Shown: positions 34,988 to 42,023 of the stretch, piece after piece
Position numbering within the stretch: position 1 is the stretch's first letter
How the letters are laid out: the number at the start of each line of letters is the position of its first letter
Source of the DNA: Micromonospora sp. H61
GTDB lineage: Bacteria > Actinomycetota > Actinomycetes > Mycobacteriales > Micromonosporaceae
Length of the DNA: 64,000 bases
Assembly (NCBI RefSeq): GCF_018070325.1
Contig: NZ_JAGPXY010000024.1
Location: 1 to 64,000, forward strand
Direction of reading: 5' to 3'
Position numbers and translations under genes: made by a program
Notes under the pieces: model-generated
What the model was told of the DNA's origin: nothing
What the model saw: the letters and a program-made list of their open reading frames with translations, nothing else
The model's database searches: none

Positions 34988-35072
34988 TCCTTGTCCTCTC
35001 GTTCCGTCCACGCCACCGCTTCGCGGTCGCACGAGCGCTTGCGGTGCCTGATGGTTCGTTCGCTCTGCTCGC

Positions 35073-35480
35073 TCACGCGGGCTCCTTCTGCGGGGCGTCG
35101 TCGGCGAGGGTGGCGCGCAGCGTCGTCTCCACCAGGGCGATGACGTCCTCGGCCGTGAGACCGGCCGCTTGCGCCCGGTGCAGCCAGGCCACCAGGTCGT
35201 CGCGCAGCTCGGCCTGGTTGGGCAGGGACGCGCTGGCCAGGGTGCGTTGGACGAACGTGCCCACCCCGGGTCGGCCGCCGACCAGACCCTCGATCTCCAA
35301 CTCCCGGTACGCCTTCAGCACCGTGTTCGGGTTGATCGCCAGGGATTGCGCGACGTCCCGGACCTTCGGCAACTGGTCGCCCGGTGTCAGCAGGCCAACC
35401 CGTAGCGCCTGTTTCACCTGCTGCACGAGCTGCATGTAGGTGTTCACCTTCGACCGGCTGTCCAGTACGAACTCGATCAC
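35073..35480 (-). CDS. GntR-family regulator, YtrA type
   Basis: 135 residues from GTG 35480 (IEFVLDSRSKVNTYMQLVQQV), the usual short length of YtrA regulators. Winged helix with GDQLPKVRDVAQSLAINPNTVLKAYRELEIEGLVGGRPGVGTFV. No ligand domain. First gene of the operon with the ABC pair; a perfect palindrome at 35501 in its promoter suggests autoregulation. Confidence 0.9.
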   Translation of the reverse strand: MIEFVLDSRSKVNTYMQLVQQVKQALRVGLLTPGDQLPKVRDVAQSLAINPNTVLKAYRELEIEGLVGGRPGVGTFVQRTLASASLPNQAELRDDLVAWLHRAQAAGLTAEDVIALVETTLRATLADDAPQKEPA

Positions 35481-35500
35481 TCCCGATGATCCTTCCTGTT

Positions 35501-35518
35501 GTCCTACGACAGTAGGAC
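35501..35518 (-). promoter_or_regulatory. GntR (YtrA) operator
   Basis: GTCCTAC (35501-35507) and GTAGGAC (35512-35518) form a perfect inverted repeat with a four-base spacer, 20 bases before the GntR start. YtrA-type regulators bind such sites in their own promoters. No second copy was noticed in the window. Confidence 0.75.
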
Positions 35519-35747
35519 TAATAGACAGCTTCATCGGTGACCCACCGGCTGTCAAGCCCGGCGCGGCACGTTCTGTTCGGGCACGGCGCGTCTCGTCCGG
35601 CGCGCCGCGCGCTCGCCGGCGGCGCATCGGACCCTGCCCGGCGCGGCGGGCCGACCCCGGTGGCACCGGCAGGCCACCGGTTGGCACCCAAGGGTCAGTC
35701 CGCGGGGAAGGGACCGGCAGCGATTTGTGTGGACGGGGAGGTGTTCG

Positions 35748-37016
35748 GTGGTCACCAACGAACTGACGACGTCGAGGGCGACTCCACTGCAGGCCGCTCG
35801 CGCCCGGGGCCGCGTACGCGGGCGGTTGATCCTGCTCGGCCCGGCGTTCGTCGCCGCCGTCGCCTACGTCGACCCCGGCAACTTCGCCACCAACTCCGCC
35901 GCCGGCGCCCGGTACGGCTACCTGCTGGTCTGGGTCGTGGTGGTGGCCAACCTGATGGCGATGCTGGTGCAGACGCTCACCGCGAAGCTGGGTCTGGCCA
36001 CCGGGCGCAGCCTGCCCGAGCTGTGCCGGGAACGCCTACCCCGGCCGGTGAACCGGGTGATGTGGGTGCAGGCCGAGTTGGTCGCCATGGCCACCGACCT
36101 GGCCGAGGTGATCGGTGGCGCGGTCGCCCTGTACCTGCTCTTCGGCATCCCCCTGCTGCCCGGCGGGATCATCATCGGCACTGCCGCGTTCGCCGTGCTC
36201 GCGCTGCGCTCGCGCGGGTACCGCGCCTTCGAGGTCGTCATCGCCGTCCTGCTCGGGGTGATCGTCCTGGCCTTCGCCGCCAACCTGCTCGCCTCCGGCT
36301 CCGATCCCGCCTCGGCCATGGCCGGTCTGGTGCCGCGCCTACAGGGCACGGACAGCGTGCTGTTGGCCGCCGGCATCCTCGGCGCGACAGTCATGCCGCA
36401 CGTCATCTACGTGCACTCCGCGCTCACCCGCGACCGCATTCCCGCCGCCGACGACACCGAGCGCCGGATCCTGTTCCGCGGCCAGCGCACCGACGTGCTG
36501 CTCGCCCTGAGCGCGGCCGGCGCGGTCAACCTCGCCATGCTGCTGATCGCCGCGGCCAGCTTCCGGGGCGGCGGCCCGGGCGGCGCGGACAGCCTGGAGG
36601 GGGTGCACGCCGGGCTCGGCCAGACCATCGGGACCGCCGCCGCGTTCGGGTTCGCCGTCGCCCTGCTGGTCTCGGGGCTCGCCTCCACGAGCGTCGGCAC
36701 CTACGCCGGAGAGGTGATCATGCAGGGTTTCCTGCGTCGGCGGGTACCGCTGCTGCTGCGTCGGCTGGTCACCCTGCTGCCCGCGCTGGCAGTGCTCGCC
36801 ATCGGCCTCGACCCGACCCGGGCGCTCGTGCTGTCCCAGGTCATCCTCAGCTTCGGCATCCCGTTCGCGCTGATCCCGGTGGTCGCCTTCACCCGTCGGC
36901 GTGACCTGATGGGCAACCTGGTCAACCACCCGCTCACCACCGCCGCCGCGTCCCTGGTGGCCGTGCTGGTGGTCGCGCTCAACGCGTTCCTCCTCTGGCA
37001 GGTCGTCGCCGGCTGA
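35748..37016 (+). CDS. mntH: Nramp-family Mn2+/Fe2+ transporter
   Basis: 422 residues from GTG 35748, six bases after GGGGAGG. About eleven hydrophobic segments. Metal-binding motifs of Nramp are present: DPGN in TM1 (AYVDPGNFATN) and MPH in TM6 (ATVMPHVIYVHSAL). Proton-coupled uptake of manganese and perhaps iron at the membrane. No MntR/DtxR box was recognised upstream. The stop codon lies inside a tandem repeat. Confidence 0.93.
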   Translation: MVTNELTTSRATPLQAARARGRVRGRLILLGPAFVAAVAYVDPGNFATNSAAGARYGYLLVWVVVVANLMAMLVQTLTAKLGLATGRSLPELCRERLPRPVNRVMWVQAELVAMATDLAEVIGGAVALYLLFGIPLLPGGIIIGTAAFAVLALRSRGYRAFEVVIAVLLGVIVLAFAANLLASGSDPASAMAGLVPRLQGTDSVLLAAGILGATVMPHVIYVHSALTRDRIPAADDTERRILFRGQRTDVLLALSAAGAVNLAMLLIAAASFRGGGPGGADSLEGVHAGLGQTIGTAAAFGFAVALLVSGLASTSVGTYAGEVIMQGFLRRRVPLLLRRLVTLLPALAVLAIGLDPTRALVLSQVILSFGIPFALIPVVAFTRRRDLMGNLVNHPLTTAAASLVAVLVVALNAFLLWQVVAG

Positions 37017-37065
37017 GCCGGCTGGTCGGCGGTGCCGGCTGAGCCGGATGGTCGGCGGTGCGGGC
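37009..37065. repeat. 26-bp tandem repeat over the mntH stop
   Basis: The unit GCCGGCTGAGCCGG plus TGGTCGGCGGT occurs at 37009-37034 and 37035-37060 with one or two differences, and a third partial copy follows. The first copy contains the mntH TGA, so the array probably arose by duplication of the gene's last bases. Length may vary between strains. Confidence 0.7.
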
Positions 37066-37106
37066 TGAGCCGGGCCGGCTGCCTGGGCCCGGACACTCGT
37101 ACGAGC

Positions 37107-37146
37107 GTTATACCTGTGAGTCATTTTTATGACTCACAGGTATAAC
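37107..37146. repeat. AT-rich perfect 18-bp palindrome with T4 loop
   Basis: GTTATACCTGTGAGTCAT (37107-37124), TTTT, then the exact reverse complement (37129-37146). It is strikingly AT-rich for this DNA. It lies between mntH and the convergent small-protein gene. It could be a bidirectional terminator, a protein-binding palindrome or a non-autonomous mobile element; a tandem search in related genomes would tell. Confidence 0.8.
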
Positions 37147-37335
37147 CATCGAGGACCATGTCGGGCCGGGAGCCCGTGTGGGTAGCCGGATCCGTGTACG
37201 TGGGCGGCACCTGTGTGGGTGACCGGAGCCGCGTGGGTGGGCCAGGCCCTGTGGGTGGCCGGGCCCGTTCCGAGGGCAGCCCCGCCTTGGCGGTGGAGCC
37301 GCTTGGCGGCCGAAGCCGGCTCGGGGCGGGTGTGG

Positions 37336-37608
37336 TCAGGTGCGACGCCCCTCGTCGCGGGCCGGGATCTCCTGGCGCTGTTCGAGGGCGTCCGCCGGGT
37401 TGGCGTCGGCCGGCAGCGACGTCACCTCCTCGAGCGCGCCCGCCGGGAAGGCGCCCTGCTCGGCCAGGTCGGCCTCGGCCGCCTCCGGGTCCACGTCCCC
37501 CGACACCCGGTCCGGCGGCCCGACGTCGAACGCGTCCTGCCGTTGTTCCAGGGCATCCGCCTCCGGCGGAGGGAACGTGCCGCCCTGTTCGTCCCGGTAC
37601 GTGCTCAT
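37336..37608 (-). CDS. Small acidic protein with internal repeat
   Basis: 90 residues, ATG 37608 with GGGAGG upstream. Very acidic, no signal or TM. Two copies of a PxADALEQRQ unit (EADALEQRQDAFDVGPPD and PADALEQRQEIPARDEG) flank a DVDPEAAEADLAEQG stretch; it looks intrinsically disordered. Similar small proteins are remembered from actinomycetes, without function. The 320 bases between it and mntH contain only the repeat and palindrome and GTGTGGGT-rich low-complexity DNA. Confidence 0.65.
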   Translation of the reverse strand: MSTYRDEQGGTFPPPEADALEQRQDAFDVGPPDRVSGDVDPEAAEADLAEQGAFPAGALEEVTSLPADANPADALEQRQEIPARDEGRRT

Positions 37609-37968
37609 CGGAGCCTCCCACCCGGCGGGTGTCGACATGCCGCCGGGCCGCTGCCTACCCGCCAGCGCCGCACTCACGCCGGCACGCCGGTCAGCGTCAC
37701 GACCGGCGGCAGTGGCCCGCGGTCGGATTCCGTACCGTGGTGGCCGCCCCCAGTTCCCAGGCGCAGCGGGTGCCCGTGAACGACGAAGAGCGCCGGCGGG
37801 GTGTCGATCTCGTCGAGGTCGTGGCCGGGAAAGACCTCGGTGAGGATGGCGGCGGCCTCGGCCCGGTCGGGTTGCGGTCGGCGCGTCCCCCCGATGACCG
37901 CCGACCGTGGCCGGGATCAGCCAGGATGGGCGGGTGGCCGGTCACGGCCGCGACGAGGAGGGTGGGCG
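37609..37968. other. Intergenic region with possible gene remnant
   Basis: No gene with a credible start. On the minus strand near 37690-37890 a frame with coding-like composition reads PDRAEAAAILTEVFPG then HDLDEIDTPPALFVVHG; it begins just after an in-frame stop and has no ATG or GTG in the right place. It may be the end of a lost gene. Confidence 0.4.
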
Positions 37969-39084
37969 ATGCGGGTACGTGGACGGTTGACCTGGGGGCG
38001 GCGTGCTCGTGCGGGGGCGGTACTGACCGCGTTGCTCGCGGGCATGCTGCCCCCGGCCGTGGTGCTGGTGCCGGCCGCTGCCACGGCGGGCGCGGCAGCG
38101 GGGACGCCGGTCTGCCAGGTGCGCGACGACCGGCTGCGCGAGATCTCCGGGATGGTCGCCACCGACGACGGGTACGTGGTGATCAACGACGGGGCCGACG
38201 ACGAGGCCCGCCGCCGGATCTTCTTCCTCGACCAGCGCTGCGCTGTGGTGCGCACCGTCTCCTTCCCGTCCCGGCCCCGCGACACCGAGGACATGGCCAT
38301 CGGCCGGGACGGCACCGTCTGGGTCGCCGACATCGGCGACAACGACCGCACCCGGACGACTGTCGGCGTGTGGCGGCTCGCGCCGGGGGCGAAGCAGCCG
38401 GTGCTGCACCGGATGACCTACCCGGACCGTCCGCACGACGCCGAGGCGCTGCTGCTCGACGCGTCCGGTCGGCCGCTGATCGTCACCAAGGGCGGCAGTG
38501 GCACGGTCTTCCTGTACGCGCCGACCACCGCGTTGCGGCCGGACGCGCCGACGCCGCTGACCGCGCTCGGCCAGGTGACAGTGCCCTCGACCACGACCAG
38601 CAATCCGTTCTCGTTCCTGGGCCGCGGGGTGATCACCGGCGCGGCGAGCGCACCGGACGGACGGCGGGTGGCGCTGCGCAGCTACGCCGACGCCTTCGAG
38701 TACGACGTGCCCGACGGCGACGTGGTTCGCGCGTTGACCACCGGCACCCCGCGGATCACCCCGTTGCCGGACGAGCCCCAGGGCGAGTCGATCACCTACA
38801 GCCGGGACGGGCGGTCGTTGCTGACCGTCTCCGAGTCCGCCGGTCAACCAGCCGGCACCCGCCCGACGATCCTGCGCTATCCGGCCACGGCCACCACGGT
38901 CACCGCCGCGCCCTCCACGGAGTCCGTCGACCCGGTGTCGCCCACTGCGGTCCGTCCGGCCGCCGGAGAGGTCGACGGCGGAGAGGGCGCGCGGACCTGG
39001 CCGCTGGCCCTCGGCGCGGGAACACTGCTGATCCTGCTCGGGTTGGCCGGCGTGCTGCGGTGGAGGCACACCGCGCGCCGGTGA
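37969..39084 (+). CDS. Secreted, C-terminally anchored beta-propeller-like protein
   Basis: 371 residues from ATG 37969 with GAGGAGG upstream. Signal peptide about 1-42. The body reads like a propeller of tachylectin/esterase-like blades (REISGMVATDDGYVVINDGAD, TEDMAIGRDGTVWVADIGDN, DAEALLLDASGRPLIVTKG), a pattern shared with actinomycete 'WD40-like' secreted proteins. A Glu/Gly linker and a C-terminal TM (WPLALGAGTLLILLGLAGVL) plus basic tail WRHTARR anchor it. Function unknown. Nitronate monooxygenase follows 29 bases later. Confidence 0.75.
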   Translation: MRVRGRLTWGRRARAGAVLTALLAGMLPPAVVLVPAAATAGAAAGTPVCQVRDDRLREISGMVATDDGYVVINDGADDEARRRIFFLDQRCAVVRTVSFPSRPRDTEDMAIGRDGTVWVADIGDNDRTRTTVGVWRLAPGAKQPVLHRMTYPDRPHDAEALLLDASGRPLIVTKGGSGTVFLYAPTTALRPDAPTPLTALGQVTVPSTTTSNPFSFLGRGVITGAASAPDGRRVALRSYADAFEYDVPDGDVVRALTTGTPRITPLPDEPQGESITYSRDGRSLLTVSESAGQPAGTRPTILRYPATATTVTAAPSTESVDPVSPTAVRPAAGEVDGGEGARTWPLALGAGTLLILLGLAGVLRWRHTARR

Positions 39085-39113
39085 GCGGGTCGGTCCTGCG
39101 GCAGGATGGGGGG

Positions 39114-40163
39114 ATGTCCGTCCTGTCCACGTTGCGCCACCCGATCATCGCCGCCCCGATGGCTGGTGGCCCGTCCACGCCTGCGCTGGTGGCCGCCGTG
39201 TCCGCCGCGGGTGGGCTGGGCTTCCTCGCCGCCGGGATGATCGACACCGGCCGGCTGGTCGCCGACGTCGCCGACGTCCGCGCGCGTACCGATCGGCCGT
39301 TCGGCGTGAACCTTTTCCTGCCCGACCCTGGCGACGTCGACGAGGCCGCCGTTCGGGCGTACGCCGAACGGCTTGCCCCGCAGGCCGCGCAACGCGGCGT
39401 GAGCCTGGGCGAGCCGGTGGGCGGCGACGACGCGTACCCGGAGAAGCTGGCCGCGTTGCTCGCGGACCCGGTCCCGGTCGTGTCCTTCGTGTTCGGGCTG
39501 CCCGACCGGGCGGCGGTGACCGCCCTGCGCGAGCGGGGCACCGAGGTGTGGGCCACCGTCACCCGCCCGGACGCCGCGACCGCCGCCGCCGACCTGGGTG
39601 TGGACGCGGTGGTGGTGCAGGGCACCGAGGCCGGTGGGCATCGCGGCGGCCTGCCGGACGACGACGACTTCGGGTTGCTGCCGCTGCTCCGGCTGACCGC
39701 CGCTCGCTGTGACCGGCCGTTGGTGGCCGCGGGTGGCCTCGTCGACGGGCCCTCGGTGGCCGCCGTGCTGGCTGCCGGCGCCGCCGCCGCGCAACTCGGC
39801 ACGGCCTTCCTGCGCTGTCCGGAGGCGGGCAGTTCGCCGATGCACCGGGCGGCGGTGGCCGGTGCCGCGCCGACCGCGTTGACCCGGGCGTACACCGGTA
39901 AGCGGGCCCGTGGCGTGGCCAACGACTTCCTGCGCGAGCACGACGCGGTGGCACCGCGCGGTTACCCCCAGGTGCTGCACCTGACGCGTCCCCTGCTCGC
40001 CGCCGCCCGGCGCGACGCGGACGCATCGGTGGTCAACCTGTGGGCCGGGCAGGCACACCCGCTGGCTCGGGACATGCCGGCGGCGCAGGTGGTCGCCGAG
40101 GTGAGCGCCCACGCCCGGGCCGCGCTGGCCACAGTGGTCGAGCGGTCCAGCCGCTGGGGCTGA
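39114..40163 (+). CDS. Nitronate monooxygenase family protein
   Basis: 349 residues from ATG 39114; GGGGGG precedes it. TIM-barrel flavoprotein: HPIIAAPMAGGPSTPALVAAV at the N-terminus, and GTEAGGHRGG with the catalytic His of the NMO family, then AAGGLVDGPSVAAVLAAGAAAAQLGTAFL for FMN binding. Oxidises propionate-3-nitronate or similar nitronates with O2. It follows the propeller gene and may share its transcript by chance. Confidence 0.88.
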   Translation: MSVLSTLRHPIIAAPMAGGPSTPALVAAVSAAGGLGFLAAGMIDTGRLVADVADVRARTDRPFGVNLFLPDPGDVDEAAVRAYAERLAPQAAQRGVSLGEPVGGDDAYPEKLAALLADPVPVVSFVFGLPDRAAVTALRERGTEVWATVTRPDAATAAADLGVDAVVVQGTEAGGHRGGLPDDDDFGLLPLLRLTAARCDRPLVAAGGLVDGPSVAAVLAAGAAAAQLGTAFLRCPEAGSSPMHRAAVAGAAPTALTRAYTGKRARGVANDFLREHDAVAPRGYPQVLHLTRPLLAAARRDADASVVNLWAGQAHPLARDMPAAQVVAEVSAHARAALATVVERSSRWG

Positions 40164-40234
40164 CCAGGACGCCGGCAACCGTCTCGGGCGGGCGGGACAG
40201 GCCGGGCGGGGCAACCCGTTAGAGTCTCGCCGTG

Positions 40235-41329
40235 ATGGAGATCGGTGCGCAGGTCGAGCTTTCCCACCCGGCTGAGCGGGTCTGGCGCGCCCTGACCGAT
40301 CGGGAGTTGCTCGGCCGGTGGTTCGCCGAGGCCGAGATGGTCGAGGGCGTACCGGACCGGATGCTGCTGCACACCGCCGGTCTGCCCGGCTTCGAGGCCA
40401 ACGTCGAGGTCGAGGTGACCGAGCGGCAGGAACCGGACCTGCTCGTGCTGGCCTGCGACGAGGCAGGTCGGCTCAGCGAGCTGACCTGCACGGTCACGAC
40501 CACGAAGCAGGGCTGCCGGCTGGAGCTACGGGAGGTCAGCACGCACGGCGCGTGGTCCGCCGAGCAGCACGAGCCGCGCGAGCAACAGCTCCGGCAGGCG
40601 CTGACGGTACGGCTGCCGGCCATCCTCGACTGGCTCGCCTTCCAGCAGGTCGACCTGCGCCGGGCCGACGGTGGGATGACCGCGGAACTGCCGCTGATCG
40701 GCGTACGCGGCAGGGCCGGCCGCAACCCTCGTCGGCGTCGCACGCTGGTCGCCGTGGTCGCGGGTGCCGTGGTGGTGGCGGGTACGGCGGCATGGGTGAC
40801 GTTGCCGCCCGACTCGAAGCCGTCCGCCGCGCCCGCGCCGACCGCGACCGCGTCGCCTACCGTGACGGCCGGCACGGTGACCGTCGCCCCCACGGCGACC
40901 CCCTCGGCGCGCCCCTCCCGGACCACCGCGTCGGCGACCACCTCGCCGAGTCGGACCCCGTCGGCGAAGCCCTCGCGGACACCCGCGTCGGCTGCGCCAC
41001 CGCCACCTCCACCACCGGCGCCCGTCACGGCCCGATACGAGACCGACTCCGACCGACTGTTCGGCTACACCGGCGAGATCGTGGTCCGCAACCCCGGTGG
41101 CGCACCGGTGGCGGACTGGGCAGTGGTGGTCACCCTCGCCGAAGGCACCACAGTCGACGACGTCGACGGCGCGAACTGGCGACAGGACAGACAGGTGATC
41201 ACCTTCACCGGAGCCGCCCTGGCGGCCGGGGGATCCCAGACGATCAGCTTCGACGTCCGCGACAGCCGGCCGAACGCCCGGGAGCCGGAGGGCTGCACGA
41301 TCGGCGGGCAACAGTGCGCGGGCCTCTGA
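40235..41329 (+). CDS. SRPBCC-TM-CBM2-like fusion protein
   Basis: 364 residues from ATG 40235; GTG 40232 is equally possible. Residues 1-140 are an AHSA1/SRPBCC domain (HPAERVWRALTDRELLGRWF, LPAILDWLAFQQV). Then a basic stretch RGRAGRNPRRRR and one TM (TLVAVVAGAVVVAGTAAWVTL), a Pro/Thr/Ser/Ala spacer of about 65 residues, and about 270-364 a cellulose-binding type 2-like module (TDSDRLFGYTGEIVVRNPGGAPVADWAVVVTL) with a C-terminal CTIGGQQC pair. By topology the ligand-binding half faces the cytoplasm and the carbohydrate-binding half the outside. Unusual fusion; could be signalling. Confidence 0.75.
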   Translation: MEIGAQVELSHPAERVWRALTDRELLGRWFAEAEMVEGVPDRMLLHTAGLPGFEANVEVEVTERQEPDLLVLACDEAGRLSELTCTVTTTKQGCRLELREVSTHGAWSAEQHEPREQQLRQALTVRLPAILDWLAFQQVDLRRADGGMTAELPLIGVRGRAGRNPRRRRTLVAVVAGAVVVAGTAAWVTLPPDSKPSAAPAPTATASPTVTAGTVTVAPTATPSARPSRTTASATTSPSRTPSAKPSRTPASAAPPPPPPPAPVTARYETDSDRLFGYTGEIVVRNPGGAPVADWAVVVTLAEGTTVDDVDGANWRQDRQVITFTGAALAAGGSQTISFDVRDSRPNAREPEGCTIGGQQCAGL

Positions 41330-41342
41330 CTAGGCTGCCGTC

Positions 41343-41978
41343 ATGGCACTGCTGCACAGGGCGACCCTGCACCCCACGAAGCTGGACCTGCTGACGGCCT
41401 GGCTGCCCGACCGACAATGGTTCGCCGGACCGACCGGCGTCGAGGTGGTGAGCCGGGGCGCCTACCGCTTCGACGACCCGGCCGGCGAGGTTGGCATCGA
41501 GACGATGCTGGTCGGTGCCGCCGACGGGCCGGTCCACCATGTTCCGCTCACCTACCGCGCCGCGCCCCTCGAGGGTGCGGACAGCTGGCTGGTCGGCACC
41601 ACCGAGCACTCGGTGCTCGGCCGGCGCTGGGTGTACGACGGCTGCGTCGACCCGGTGTACGCGGCCGCGCTGGCCCACGCGATCCTCACCGGCAGCGGCC
41701 AGGCGGAGCAGTACTTCGAGGTCGACGGCCGGCGCGAGGTGCGTGAGCCGACGGTGACTGTCGTCGTCGACGGCGCCCCCGACGCCCAGGTGCCGGTCGT
41801 CGGCGCGGTGCGACGGGTGGTCGACGAGGACCGCACGCTCATCGACACCGACACCGTCGAGCTGGTCGTCGTGCGCCGGCCGGGAGCCGGGGCCGACGGG
41901 CCGGCCGGGGGCACGCTGCGCGGCAGATGGCACGGTCAGTCCACGACCGTGCCTTTGGCGTACGCCAGGACGCGCTGA
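41343..41978 (+). CDS. Maltokinase N-terminal cap-like protein
   Basis: 211 residues, ATG 41343, starting 13 bases after the fusion gene. Resembles the stand-alone form of the maltokinase cap domain in actinomycetes: ATLHPTKLDLLTAWLPDRQWF, PLTYRAAPLEGADSWLVGTTEHSVLGRRWVYDGC. The kinase lobes are absent. Typically annotated near glycogen/trehalose genes, though none is near here. No catalytic residues expected; may bind maltose-like ligands. Confidence 0.75.
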   Translation: MALLHRATLHPTKLDLLTAWLPDRQWFAGPTGVEVVSRGAYRFDDPAGEVGIETMLVGAADGPVHHVPLTYRAAPLEGADSWLVGTTEHSVLGRRWVYDGCVDPVYAAALAHAILTGSGQAEQYFEVDGRREVREPTVTVVVDGAPDAQVPVVGAVRRVVDEDRTLIDTDTVELVVVRRPGAGADGPAGGTLRGRWHGQSTTVPLAYARTR

Positions 41979-41986
41979 TCGGTGTG

Positions 41987-42020
41987 CGGTGGGCGGCCCG
42001 ATCGCTCGGGCCGCCCACCG
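41987..42020. terminator. Bidirectional terminator hairpin
   Basis: CGGTGGGCGGCCCG (41987-42000) pairs perfectly with CGGGCCGCCCACCG (42007-42020), loop ATCGCT. It separates the convergent maltokinase-cap-like and GH87-like genes. Confidence 0.8.
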
Positions 42021-42023
42021 CTG

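Noticed and set aside
37010..37330. Repeats as a CRISPR array or a coding repeat protein
   Set aside because: Only two to three short tandem units without spacers; the GTGTGGGT stretch has no start, SD or family.
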